Source: JAJDTT01 sp022827025 (GTDB lineage Bacteria; Acidobacteriota; UBA6911; RPQK01; JAJDTT01). Taken from it: 64,000 bases of DNA. The notes under the pieces are model-generated. The model had not been told where the DNA came from, did not search any database, and saw only the letters and a list, made by a program, of their open reading frames with translations. Shown piece by piece: positions 1 to 8,726 of this stretch. The DNA is taken from NCBI GenBank assembly GCA_965203535.1, contig OZ241897.1, forward strand, positions 3,472,001 through 3,536,000. Direction: 5' to 3'. Position 1 is the stretch's first letter. Every line of letters begins with the position of its first letter. A program made the translations under genes and the position numbers.

Positions 1-2
1 AC

Positions 3-353
3 CTGGACCTGGTGATCGTCAACATGGACCGCCGCGTCCAGATTCTTCGGAACGAAACGACCGGGGCCAATTGGATCAGTTTCCGGCTGAAGGGGAGCGG
101 ATCCAATTCCGAAGGGATCGGCGCCGAGATCCGGATCACGCTGGATTCAGGGGACCGCCAATTCGCCCGGGTGGCCCGGGCTTCCAGCTACCTTTCCTCC
201 AACGACGTGCGCTGCCACTTCGGCCTGGCGGGTCATTCGTCCCTCCAGGAAGTCCGCGTCACCTGGCCCAGTGGAATCGTGCAGAAGCTCCGATCGGTCG
301 GTGCGAATCAGTTCCTGGAGATCCGGGAGCCAGAGAACCAAGGCCAGGAATAA
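3..353 (+). CDS. C-terminal end of a CRTAC1-family (FG-GAP/ASPIC-UnbV) protein, cut by window start
   Basis: The reading frame is open from the window edge, so this is the last ~116 codons of a longer gene. It begins with the end of an FG-GAP/VCBS blade (LDLVIVNMD, then LRNE). It continues as an ASPIC/UnbV domain: GIGAEIRITLDSGD, an aromatic/serine stretch SSYLSSNDVRCHFGLAG, then VRVTWPSG. The same order ends the intact CRTAC1 genes at 31.9 kb and 41.6 kb here. These are secreted or cell-surface beta-propeller proteins of unknown substrate. A copy of the dispersed repeat follows the stop within a few bases. The family assignment is firm; the function is not known. Confidence 0.85.
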   Translation: MDLVIVNMDRRVQILRNETTGANWISFRLKGSGSNSEGIGAEIRITLDSGDRQFARVARASSYLSSNDVRCHFGLAGHSSLQEVRVTWPSGIVQKLRSVGANQFLEIREPENQGQE

Positions 354-355
354 AT

Positions 356-405
356 CGCCGGGCTGTAGACCTGGTCGAATGCCGTGACGACTTTGCCAGG
401 GCGAG
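356..405 (+). repeat. Dispersed intergenic repeat, copy 1 (degenerate)
   Basis: The segment contains CTGGTCGAATGCCGTGACGA followed by CTTTGCCAGGG. It matches segments at 3944-4000 and 31668-31720 with scattered differences. It lies directly after the stop of the ASPIC protein. Identity was judged by eye. Confidence 0.6.
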
Positions 406-557
406 CCGCCTGCGCCGCAGATATTGATCTACTGCGAATGCGGGGAATCGGTTCCATATCCCCCTGATTTCTCGGTGAATAGAACAACCAGGCACCTCAA
501 AATCGAGAAAATCCGGCCTCGATTCCCCGCTACGATCATTCTTGCCGCGCAGAGACT

Positions 558-803
558 TAGCCCGCATTTCTCATCAGGTCGCTATGCGTATGATGAAAAA
601 TAATCTGTTTTTGGGCATTTAGGCGGATTTTCCCAAGGTTTCTCCGGGACACACTGCGCTGGGCATGCGCTCGCTGGTCTTTTCGCCCTCAGCGCGCACA
701 TGCTCCCTCAAACGTAGTCACCACTACGCTCTCGGTCGCGAGCACGCGCTGAGGGCGAAAATCCTGCGCGATCGTCACGCCCCCTGATGAGAAATGCGGG
801 CTA
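558..803. mobile_element. 246-bp foldback (MITE-like) element
   Basis: A perfect 21-bp terminal inverted repeat bounds the segment (558-578 and 783-803, starting TAGCCCGCATTTCTCATCAG). Nested inside is a perfect 17-bp inverted repeat (680-696 and 745-761, TTTTCGCCCTCAGCGCG) and a central 6-bp stem (713-718 / 723-728). It has no ORF of its own. No target-site duplication was seen. The right terminal repeat contains the stop codon of the TonB receptor. The layout resembles a non-autonomous element or MITE; the parent transposon is unknown. The rest of the 354-800 gene-free interval holds only this element and repeat copy 1. Confidence 0.65.
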
Positions 804-3329
804 GTGGAACCGCAACCCGTAGGTTACCCGGAATGCGCGGCCCATCTCCGCACCCCGGTCCTTGATGTACGACGTGTGGTTCCGATACAGCTCGTCGGTC
901 AGATTGGTGACCGCGAACGACAGGACGTGCGCCGCGCGCTCCCTTGGCCAGACGTACGACCCTCGCACGTCGAATCGGGTGTAGCCGTCCGTTGGGGTTT
1001 CCCCGCGGAAGACTTCGCCCTGCCTCGCCGCAAACACCAACCGCGGACTCAGAGTGAATCCACGATACGGCACGTCAAGTCTCAGCGTGCCTTGCAAGGG
1101 CGGAATACGCGGCAGTGCCTCGCCGGTCGTCGTCAGATCCGCGTCGACGCGCCCGAGGCCGAGCGTGGCCCAGGCTTGCCCGGCGAGCCGGACGCTGCCC
1201 CTCGCGTCGAATCCGACGAAGCGGCTGTCGCCCTGCAGGATGTTGTACACGGGCAGGCCGTCGAGCTCCTGACCGCTACGGTTGCCGAAGATGAAGTTGC
1301 CGATCTCGTATACGAAGAAGTTCAGTTCGCCGCGGACGTGATCTCCCCGGTGCCGCAGGCTCACGTCGACGCCGACGGTGGACTCGGGGTCGAGGTCCGG
1401 ATTGCCGACGTCGAAGGAGAGCGTGCCGACGTGGGGGCCGAAGTTGTACATCTCCTCGATGGCCGGTGCGCGGTGCGAACGGGTCAAAGTGGTGACCAAG
1501 GCGTTGCCGCCGCCGAGGCGCGTATGGAGTCCGACCGACGCCGACGCACCCACGAATTTGCGGTCACGCGGATCGGGCGCCTCGATCGGAGGGTGATCCT
1601 CGCCGTGCTCGTCTTCGTGATCATCGTGCTCGTCTTCGTGATCCTCACCGTGCTCGTCGTGCTCTTCGTCCTCGTCGTGCTCTTCGTGTTCGTCTTCGTG
1701 TTCCTCGTCGTGCTCGTCTTCGTGCTCGTCTTCGTGATCATCGTGCCCATGGCCGCCGGTTCGCTCGGCCACTTGGTAGTTGTCCCGCTCGACCCGACCG
1801 CCGAACTGCAGGCGAAATCGCCCGAAGCTCAGCTCTTGGTAGGCGAAGGCCGCAAACGACCCCAGATCGGTCTGTGGCGCCAGCGCCTCAAAGCCTGCGG
1901 CCTCGAAGTCGCGTACCCGTGCCCAGGCGCCGAACCTCCCCGACAGACGGCCCGTCTGCCGCTGGAAAACGTCGGCTCGGGCGATGTAAGAGCGGTTTTC
2001 AAAGCGGGTGCCGACGCGCTCGCTGCCGCCCTCGATCTCCAGTTCGTTGTGCTGCCAGTCGTTGAAGTTCAGGCTGAATTGCACCTTTTCGACGACGCGG
2101 TTGGCGAGGTTCTGGAAACCGAAGTCGAAGTGCATCCCGCGATACTGCCAGTCGAGCGCGATCGCGGTCTCCCCGTGCTCGCCGGGCTCCTCCATGTGGT
2201 GTTCGTCTTCGTGCCCGCCGGGCTCCTCCTCGTGGTGACCGTGACTGTGGAGTTCGCCGGCGAACGGGACGCCGTAGCGACCGTCGTTCAACTTCACGCC
2301 GGCGCTCGTGAAGAACCGGTCGCCCGCCCAGCCGGCACCGGCCCGCGCGCTGGTTGACTCGGTGGCGGTGTTCTCGACGATCCCCTCGGGGGATGTGTAG
2401 TCGTCGGTGTGCCGCCGGCCGCCGCCGGCCCAAAAATGAGCGCCGTTCCGCGCGAACTGCAGTCCGGCGTTGGCGCCTGCCTGCGCGTTTGCGGTTCCCA
2501 GATCGGCGCTCAACTGCGCCCGTGTGCCATCGAAGAGCGACTCGCGGTAGCTTGCGTGAGGCGTGATCACGTTGACGACTCCTCCAACCGCGTTCGAGCC
2601 GTACAACAACGTCGCAGGCCCGCGCACGATCTCGATTCGCTCTGCGCCGTAGGGATCGATCGCGACGCCATGGTCACCCGACTCGGCCGACAGGTCGCCG
2701 GCACGAATCCCGTCTTGCAGGATCAGCACCCGGTCACCGTCGAACCCGCGGATGATCGGCCTGTTCGATCCGGGCCCGAAGCCGCGGAGCGCGACACCCG
2801 GTTCGCTCTCGATCGTAGTGGCAAGATCTCCCCCCGACTCCCGGACGATATCGATCCCATGGACCGTCGACACTGAGTTGAATGCCTCAAGCGATGTCTC
2901 GGTTCCGACCGGCGAGGCCGTCACAGTCAGGTCCTCCAGCAACGGCGAGAGACTCAGCACGAAGTTCGCCGTGGCCGTCCCGCCGGATTCGACGATCACC
3001 GTCTGCCGACCGGCGGTCAGATGCTCCCGCTGCGCGAGAACCTCATACTCTCCGGCCGGTATTCCGTCGATCTCGAACCTTCCCTCATTGTCGGTCAGCG
3101 CGGAGTCGCCGGAGCCTATGACGACTACGACCGCGCCGCGGATGAAGTCCCCGCTTTCCCCCAGCGTCACCGTTCCGCGCACGGTGCCGGTTTCGTTGGC
3201 CAGCAGCGGTGTGAAGCCGCCGGCGGCCAACACGGTCGCGACAAGGCCTGTCGCAATCTTTCGGTATATTTCCCCTATTCTCTTGCGGTACATCTTTCCG
3301 ATTCCCTTCCTGATTCCTATACGGTTCAT
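801..3329 (-). CDS. TonB-dependent outer-membrane receptor with His/Asp/Glu-rich loops (probable metal uptake)
   Basis: About 842 residues from the ATG at 3329, which starts a basic signal peptide (MNRIGIRKG, then a hydrophobic stretch ending LLANE). An upstream in-frame start exists, but its extra 27 residues look non-coding. Domains in order: a carboxypeptidase-regulatory beta-sandwich (GTVRGTVTLGESGDF), a TonB plug (GPGSNRPIIRGFDGDRVLILQDGI, residues counted by eye as ~180-290), and a 22-strand barrel ending FRVTYGLRFH. Two extracellular loops are almost pure His/Glu/Asp (DNA ~2170-2250 and ~1590-1750). Such loops occur in zinc and copper receptors such as ZnuD, so a divalent-metal substrate is inferred. 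The adjacent small DUF2946-like gene supports this. The stop codon lies inside the foldback element. Confidence 0.9.
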   Translation of the reverse strand: MNRIGIRKGIGKMYRKRIGEIYRKIATGLVATVLAAGGFTPLLANETGTVRGTVTLGESGDFIRGAVVVVIGSGDSALTDNEGRFEIDGIPAGEYEVLAQREHLTAGRQTVIVESGGTATANFVLSLSPLLEDLTVTASPVGTETSLEAFNSVSTVHGIDIVRESGGDLATTIESEPGVALRGFGPGSNRPIIRGFDGDRVLILQDGIRAGDLSAESGDHGVAIDPYGAERIEIVRGPATLLYGSNAVGGVVNVITPHASYRESLFDGTRAQLSADLGTANAQAGANAGLQFARNGAHFWAGGGRRHTDDYTSPEGIVENTATESTSARAGAGWAGDRFFTSAGVKLNDGRYGVPFAGELHSHGHHEEEPGGHEDEHHMEEPGEHGETAIALDWQYRGMHFDFGFQNLANRVVEKVQFSLNFNDWQHNELEIEGGSERVGTRFENRSYIARADVFQRQTGRLSGRFGAWARVRDFEAAGFEALAPQTDLGSFAAFAYQELSFGRFRLQFGGRVERDNYQVAERTGGHGHDDHEDEHEDEHDEEHEDEHEEHDEDEEHDEHGEDHEDEHDDHEDEHGEDHPPIEAPDPRDRKFVGASASVGLHTRLGGGNALVTTLTRSHRAPAIEEMYNFGPHVGTLSFDVGNPDLDPESTVGVDVSLRHRGDHVRGELNFFVYEIGNFIFGNRSGQELDGLPVYNILQGDSRFVGFDARGSVRLAGQAWATLGLGRVDADLTTTGEALPRIPPLQGTLRLDVPYRGFTLSPRLVFAARQGEVFRGETPTDGYTRFDVRGSYVWPRERAAHVLSFAVTNLTDELYRNHTSYIKDRGAEMGRAFRVTYGLRFH

Positions 3330-3537
3330 TGATCCGCCACCGCCGTGAGTGGAAACCGCTTGGGACGCGCGCCACCGCCGGACCCCGGGAAGAATTCCCT
3401 CACGCGACACTGGAAGTCGCGGGCCCGCGCGGCGACGGGAAACACATCGGTCGCACGGGGCGCATTGGCATGCGCCACCGAAACGAGCGGTGTTGCCGGT
3501 GATGGCGGCTCGAGGTGTAGTAAACGTCTAATGGAAG

Positions 3538-3825
3538 CTAGGCGGGAGGTGCGCGGGCGGAGATGCTGCGGGAATGGCCGGATGCAAACCACCCGCCGTC
3601 GTCAGCCTGCTCGAGCGGCGCCGAAACGACCGAGAAACCGATCTGCAAGGATCCGGGGAGCTCGACGGCAGGCTGGTGCCGGAGCTGGCAGGCCACGCAG
3701 TCGTGGTCGACTGCGTGCTCATCGAGGCAGATGGCCGCGGCGACTGTGGCACCGGCGACCGCCAGCGCCAGGACGACGATCCAGGCGCGCCAGCCGGAGC
3801 CAAGTCGTGCGGACCCGGTGTGCAC
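3538..3825 (-). CDS. Small membrane protein with HDCVACQLRH motif (DUF2946-like)
   Basis: About 95 residues. The GTG at 3825 is preferred because AGGGGAGGA sits just upstream of it; an ATG pair 7 codons further up is an alternative. One transmembrane segment (WIVVLALAVAGATVAAAICL) precedes a His/Cys-rich motif (DEHAVDHDCVACQLRHQPA). Short proteins with one membrane helix and a C-x-x-C/His motif of this kind are commonly encoded beside TonB-dependent metal receptors, often called DUF2946. It lies ~210 bp upstream of the receptor on the same strand, so a shared transcript is likely. The motif suggests metal binding or sensing; no activity is established. Confidence 0.6.
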   Translation of the reverse strand: MHTGSARLGSGWRAWIVVLALAVAGATVAAAICLDEHAVDHDCVACQLRHQPAVELPGSLQIGFSVVSAPLEQADDGGWFASGHSRSISARAPPA

Positions 3826-3943
3826 GGATCCTCCCCTAGCCATCATTCTCCAAGGCTAGCACAGATTGCCTCGGGGAAAGGGGCGGGAGCGGGGAGAATC
3901 TCCTCGAAATGTTGATAATAGGCGACCTAGGAGCAACGCAGTC

Positions 3944-4000
3944 CGCCGGAATGCAGACCCGGTCGAATCCCGTGAAGGTACTTGCCACGGGCTGTTAAGC
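3944..4000 (+). repeat. Dispersed intergenic repeat, copy 2
   Basis: It reads CGCCGGAATGCAGACCCGGT, then CGAATCCCGTGAAGGTACTT, then GCCACGGGCTGTT. It aligns with copy 1 (356-405) and with the right half of copy 3 (31621-31720). It sits in the leader of the DUF418 gene. Confidence 0.65.
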
Positions 4001-4027
4001 ACAATACGTGTTGCCCAACGCAGTTCC

Positions 4028-5257
4028 ATGAAGACCGACAGTCCTAAAGAGTCCCTGACGCCAACCCGACTTCAAGGAAGGATCCGCTCGCTGGATCTGC
4101 TTCGCGGGTTTGCCCTGCTGGGTATTCTGATCATGAACATTCAGTCTTTCTCGATGGTCGGAGCCGCCTACTTCAACCCCACGGCATTCGGGGACCTCAC
4201 CGGCAGCAACGGCTGGGTCTACATCTTGAGTCATTTGCTGGCCGATCAGAAGTTCATGACGCTGTTCACGATTCTCTTCGGCGCCGGCATCGTGTTGATG
4301 ACCTCCCGGGCGGAAGCCCGCGGGGTCAGCTCCGCGGGCCTTCACTACCGGAGGACGGTAATTCTATTGGGTTTCGGGCTGTTGCACGCCTACCTGCTAT
4401 GGGCTGGCGACGTGCTGGTCTCCTATGCCCTCTGCTCGTTGGTGGTCTTCCCACTTCGCAAGTTGTCTCCCAAGACGCTGCTGACGTTGGGCCTGGGGAG
4501 TGTGCTGATCGGGTCCGTCATTTTTCTGTTCATCGGTCTGTCGTTGGGATACATCCCGCCCGAAGATCAAGCCGAAATGATGGACAACTGGAAACCGTCC
4601 GCCGAACGGGTGCAAGAGGAGGTGACGGTTTACCGGTCCGGGTGGTTGAAACAGATGGAGAAACGAGTGGACACGGCACTCGGTATCCAGACCAAAGTGT
4701 TCCTGATGTGGGGGCTTTGGCGAGCGGGCGGACTGATGCTGGTCGGGATGGCACTTTTCAAATGGGGCGTCCTGACGGCTGCCCGCTCGAATCGTTTCTA
4801 CTTCGGTCTTGCCGCCGCGGGTCTGACCCTGGGCTGGACGTTATCGAGCTACGGCTTGGTTCACAATTTTTCCAGGAACTGGTCTCTGGACTGCCAGTTC
4901 ATCGGCAGTCAGTACAACTACTGGGGAAGCATTCTGGTGAGCCTGGGCTATCTCAGCCTGGTGATGCTGATCAGCAGATCACAGATGGGGGGACGTCTCT
5001 TGCGATCCGTATCGGCAGTCGGACGCACGGCGTTGAGCAACTACCTGCTGCAGACGGTCCTCTGCACGACGCTGTTTTACGGACACGGCTTCGGACTCTT
5101 CGGGAGCGTCGAGAGAACGGCGCAGGTCGCAATCGTCTTGGCAGTCTGGATCGTTCAACTCATCGCCTCCAGTTGGTGGGTCAAGCGGTTCCGTTACGGG
5201 CCCACGGAGTGGGCGTGGCGCTCTCTGACGTATGGGCAACTCCAACCCATCCGGTAG
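4028..5257 (+). CDS. DUF418 family membrane protein
   Basis: About 409 residues from the ATG at 4028 (MKTDSPKESL). Upstream in-frame codons overlap the dispersed repeat and are not expected to be translated. The family signature begins at ~residue 18: RIRSLDLLRGFALLGILIMN, followed by about nine hydrophobic segments. The C-terminal DUF418 motifs are visible (RTALSNYLLQT, then YGPTEWAWRSLTYGQLQPI). Members such as YeiB are inner-membrane proteins of uncertain function, distantly like acyltransferase-3 proteins. The gene runs toward the defence island and ends ~35 bp before the sialidase remnant. Confidence 0.9.
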   Translation: MKTDSPKESLTPTRLQGRIRSLDLLRGFALLGILIMNIQSFSMVGAAYFNPTAFGDLTGSNGWVYILSHLLADQKFMTLFTILFGAGIVLMTSRAEARGVSSAGLHYRRTVILLGFGLLHAYLLWAGDVLVSYALCSLVVFPLRKLSPKTLLTLGLGSVLIGSVIFLFIGLSLGYIPPEDQAEMMDNWKPSAERVQEEVTVYRSGWLKQMEKRVDTALGIQTKVFLMWGLWRAGGLMLVGMALFKWGVLTAARSNRFYFGLAAAGLTLGWTLSSYGLVHNFSRNWSLDCQFIGSQYNYWGSILVSLGYLSLVMLISRSQMGGRLLRSVSAVGRTALSNYLLQTVLCTTLFYGHGFGLFGSVERTAQVAIVLAVWIVQLIASSWWVKRFRYGPTEWAWRSLTYGQLQPIR

Positions 5258-5290
5258 GGACCGGCCCCAAGCCTGACGGAACTCCGTTCA

Positions 5291-5378
5291 CCGCTTCAGT
5301 AGCTCATCGAGCGAGAGCCTCTCGAAGATCAGGTCCGCCTGGCTCCTCTCCATACACGATCCCCACGTGCCGAATGAA
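5291..5378 (-). pseudogene. Remnant of a sialidase 3' end
   Basis: The reverse complement encodes SQADLIFERLSLDELLKR and a stop. This is nearly the C-terminus of the intact sialidase at 21.5 kb (SQSDLVFERLSMDELLKQ). Nucleotide similarity continues ~30 bp further upstream but with a one-base shift (GTGTATGGAGAGG versus GTGTACGAGGG), so the upstream part is out of frame. Only about 85 bp survives. It marks the left edge of the defence island; the intact gene lies just past the right edge, in the same orientation. Confidence 0.7.
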
Positions 5379-5408
5379 ACTGACCGGGATGGCCGCATCT
5401 GATTCGCG

Positions 5409-8400
5409 CTATTCCTTCTCGAATCCCTGATCCCTGAAGTCCAAGGTCCGCGCATTCTCGGTCACGGTTCGCACGACCTGCTCCGGTGCACCGTCCGGGA
5501 TCTCCGCCGCGATCTCCAACGTTACCTCGACCTTGGAGCCGGCGAGTCCTGTCAGGTGTGCCACCACTTCTTCCGCGATCTGCGCCACGACCTTGCCGGC
5601 CCGGATGGGGTCGATTGACACGCTCCCGTAGAAGCGTTTCGGTTGCAGCCGAGGCGGCACGTCGGGACCCGCGGTTGACCCTGGTCCAGTCTCTTCGTCC
5701 GGATCCGGATCCACGATCGGGTCCACCGGTTCGACCAGCGCCTCTGCCTCCATCTGCTTCCGCGCGACCTCCGGGCGAACCACCAATCCCGGACTGTCGA
5801 CCGTCAAGGGTGGAATCAATTGACTCGCGCGGAGACCGCGGTACCGCCCCTTCTCTTCGTCGTAGCTCTCGGCATAGGCAAATGCGTCGGCTACCCACGT
5901 CAGAAGTCCGGCTCCGGCCCTCACCGCCTCCGTTATCACCGTCGGATCCTCGATCCGCTGGAGATAGGTGTACCGGGAGTAGTGTTCCGCCAACTGCCGT
6001 ATTTCCACATGGTCCCGCCATAAAGGAATACGGTCGAGATCCATGCGGAGGCGGGTGCTCCCGTAGCTGGTCACCAGCAGTTCCTCGCGCTTGAGCCTCG
6101 AGCTTGCGCGGACAGCCAGCTCACCCGTCCCCATCAGGCGTAAAGCCTCCCAGCTCACCTCGTCCTCCGGCTTGCTTTGCACAGGTACCAGGAGCCACTG
6201 GAAGACTTCGGGTATCTGGCCCTTCACCCTCCCGTCCTCTTCCTTGAGACGGGTCTCCGCCTGCTTGGCCTGGAACGGGTCGAGATTCAGGGTCTCCCTC
6301 TCCGAAATGATCGATTGCCAGGCGAGGTACATCCGGACTGCCCCTTCGAGGTCCTGGAGCCGGGTGCGGTCCGGCGCGAGAAAGACGACCGCGTTCCGGC
6401 AGAGTCGGGGAGCGGGGCCTCTCGAATCGAGAAACTGACGGGCGTCAGTCTCGGCTGGGCTTTCGCCGCCCTTGATGTAGAAGGCTTCCGTGCCAAGGAT
6501 CACCAAGCGAACGCTGGGGTCGTCGGGAACATCCCCGGCCTCGCGCGGGAAGCAATGAACGCCGTGAAAGTCGCCTCGCTTGGCCGCATCGGCCTGCACC
6601 CGACGCCTGATCTCCTCGGCGACCTTGTCGGGATCGCGTTCCAGTTGCGCGGCCCTGTCCCTTGCGAGCTTGGTGACGGTGGGCTGCGTGTCGTACCAGA
6701 CACGGGAGCCGTCCTGGTACAGGTAAGTTGCTTCTCCGGCCAGGCGGCGCAACGCGTCCCCGAAGACCGCCGACGATTCCCCCGGAAGTACGCAACCGAG
6801 CTTCACTCGTCGGTCGTCCATCCCTTTGCGGGCCGCATCTTTCAAGGGCGCCGACCCCAGGTAGACGGTTCGGGCGACCCGTCGGCAGGCGGTCAGCTTG
6901 CCCAGGTTGGCGTACTGACCGTCCATGCGCAGGGGAAGCGAGTTCGGACCGTCCACATCCGATTCGATGATGGGGACCCAGCGGTCCGAAAGATAGCTCG
7001 TCAGCTCGGATCTCACGCCCGGGTCGTCGATGGGCACCAGCGAGGGCATGATCAGCGGACTCCTGTCCCCCTTCTCCCAGAGGCTATGGATGACGGAGGC
7101 CATCAGCCGCAGTACGCCCCGAGTGCGCTGGAACCTGAGCAGCGTCGACCAGTCCTCGTAGAGCCGGTCGAAGACCTCGGGATGGATCGGGTACGCTTCC
7201 TTGATGCGACGCTCGTAATCCGCGTCGCGGCACTCCAGGGGGAATTCCTGGTGTTGCCGCTGGTAGAGATCCACGAAGTTGCGCGCGACCACGTCGCGCT
7301 GCTTGAATGCCTCTTCGTTCATGGGTGCGAAGAGCCGCCGTCTCACGATTGCGAACCCCTCTTCCGGGGTGGCGGGATGCCAGGCCGACTCCAGCCGGCC
7401 GATGACGTTGTCGAGCCGGTTCAAAGCTTCCCGGCCACGCACTCCGCCCACCTCGACGTCGTCGGCTTGGGCGTGCGGCGACTCTGCCGTGTCCGACGCC
7501 GGAAGGCTGATGACCAGAAGGCATTTGGACGCAGCCTTGGCTGACTCGGTCAGCGTCTGGGCAAAGGTGAACTGAGTCTCGAAGCTGCCGGCCGGCAGGT
7601 CGCTGCGATGGTGCAACTGGCGCGCGTAGGCCACCCACTCGTCGATGAGCACCACACACGGTCCGAAGTCGTTGAGGAGGCCGCGAATGGCGTCGCCGGG
7701 GCTCGTGGCCTTTTCGTCATCGGCGGCGATACTGCGGTAGCCCTCCCTCCCGCCCAGTTGCCACGCGAGCTCGCCCCACAGAGTGCGGACCAACGTGCCG
7801 TCGGGTTTGCGGTCGGGCCGCGCGGGCGAGATCTTGTTGCCGACCAGGACGACCCGGCGTACCGGGGGAAGTCCCGTCACCTTCGCTTCGGCCATGATCT
7901 CGCCCACGCCTGCGAGGCTCGTGGGCGGAGTGCCGGAGAAAAGGTGGTAGAGGGCGAGCATGGAGTGGGTCTTGCCCCCGCCGAAGTTGGTCTGGAGCTG
8001 GATGACCGGGTCGCCCCTGCCGGAAGTGACGCGCGTGATGGCCCCCGTCAGCATGGCGCGGAGACTCTCTGTCAGGTACGTGCGCCGGAAGAACTCGGCG
8101 GGGTCGCGGTACTCGTCCGATCCTTGTCCCTTGTAGACCTGCCACAGATCGGCCGCGAATTCTGCCTGGTTGTACCTCCCGCTCGCCACATCCGGATGCG
8201 GAGCCGCGACGTCCCGCCAACCGGGAAGCGAGGAAGTGACGCCGATCTTCAGAGCTGTCTGGGCGCCTTGCCGCCGCACGTGACGAGCCTGCTCGTTGAA
8301 GCGGAGCCTGAGCAGATCCATCTTCATCTGCTCGGCTTCCGTTGCCTCGGGCGCCGAGACCGAGGTCAGCATCCGGTGCGTCGAGTCCAGGACGCGGTAG

Positions 8401-8723
8401 GCGTCATCGGTCGAAAAGCGTCGCTGGTGCGCCCAATTGTTCCGGGCCGTGCGCAGTTCCGACACGTAGGTGCGCTCGGCGTGACCCAGAGTGGTTCTGA
8501 AGACCGCGTTCCAGGAATCCCACATCAGGCGGAGTAGCGCGTGGGCGTCCCATTCCGGGATGGGGCGGGATGCCAGATTATGGTTGCCCCAATACCGCAA
8601 CGTTTCGCGGGCCGGGTTGGTCGTCCGGTGGGCGGTCGCGATTTCGCGTTCGACGAAGGGTCCTAACCCGCTGCGCAGAAGCTCCATCGCCTTGCCGACA
8701 CGTTCGTAGTTGGTGATAGCCAT
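5409..8723 (-). CDS. DUF499 ATPase with N-terminal Swt1-like HEPN domain (defence island)
   Basis: 1104 residues. Residues ~1-125 look like a Swt1-type HEPN domain, ending in the RNase-type motif R94-NNWA-H99. Next comes the DUF499 ATPase: a Walker A of the GGGKTH type (TNFGGGKTHS, K251) and a Walker B (CVVLIDEWVAYAR, D361/E362). The C-terminal ~80 residues form the domain typical of this family (RFYGSVSIDPIRAGK onward). DUF499 ATPases are the ATPase of helicase-methylase-ATPase (HMA-like) defence loci and are repeatedly annotated as anti-phage-associated. The gene is last in a tight minus-strand operon, 3 bp after DUF4276. HEPN suggests RNA cleavage as effector, which is inferred; the catalytic Arg and His are both present. 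Confidence 0.88.
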   Translation of the reverse strand: MAITNYERVGKAMELLRSGLGPFVEREIATAHRTTNPARETLRYWGNHNLASRPIPEWDAHALLRLMWDSWNAVFRTTLGHAERTYVSELRTARNNWAHQRRFSTDDAYRVLDSTHRMLTSVSAPEATEAEQMKMDLLRLRFNEQARHVRRQGAQTALKIGVTSSLPGWRDVAAPHPDVASGRYNQAEFAADLWQVYKGQGSDEYRDPAEFFRRTYLTESLRAMLTGAITRVTSGRGDPVIQLQTNFGGGKTHSMLALYHLFSGTPPTSLAGVGEIMAEAKVTGLPPVRRVVLVGNKISPARPDRKPDGTLVRTLWGELAWQLGGREGYRSIAADDEKATSPGDAIRGLLNDFGPCVVLIDEWVAYARQLHHRSDLPAGSFETQFTFAQTLTESAKAASKCLLVISLPASDTAESPHAQADDVEVGGVRGREALNRLDNVIGRLESAWHPATPEEGFAIVRRRLFAPMNEEAFKQRDVVARNFVDLYQRQHQEFPLECRDADYERRIKEAYPIHPEVFDRLYEDWSTLLRFQRTRGVLRLMASVIHSLWEKGDRSPLIMPSLVPIDDPGVRSELTSYLSDRWVPIIESDVDGPNSLPLRMDGQYANLGKLTACRRVARTVYLGSAPLKDAARKGMDDRRVKLGCVLPGESSAVFGDALRRLAGEATYLYQDGSRVWYDTQPTVTKLARDRAAQLERDPDKVAEEIRRRVQADAAKRGDFHGVHCFPREAGDVPDDPSVRLVILGTEAFYIKGGESPAETDARQFLDSRGPAPRLCRNAVVFLAPDRTRLQDLEGAVRMYLAWQSIISERETLNLDPFQAKQAETRLKEEDGRVKGQIPEVFQWLLVPVQSKPEDEVSWEALRLMGTGELAVRASSRLKREELLVTSYGSTRLRMDLDRIPLWRDHVEIRQLAEHYSRYTYLQRIEDPTVITEAVRAGAGLLTWVADAFAYAESYDEEKGRYRGLRASQLIPPLTVDSPGLVVRPEVARKQMEAEALVEPVDPIVDPDPDEETGPGSTAGPDVPPRLQPKRFYGSVSIDPIRAGKVVAQIAEEVVAHLTGLAGSKVEVTLEIAAEIPDGAPEQVVRTVTENARTLDFRDQGFEKE

Positions 8724-8726
8724 GGG

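Noticed and set aside
1590..1750. Short tandem DNA repeats that could suggest a CRISPR array
   Set aside because: The units are 6-12 bp, contiguous, without spacers, and are codons of the acidic/His loop.
804..2357. Long plus-strand ORF rich in valine, leucine and phenylalanine (e.g. VFVIIVLVFV)
   Set aside because: It is the reverse-strand shadow of the His/Asp/Glu-rich loops of the TonB receptor; no start signal or family match.
5329..6021. Minus-strand ORF of 230 codons overlapping DUF499
   Set aside because: Low-complexity Gly/Arg shadow of the DUF499 reading frame.
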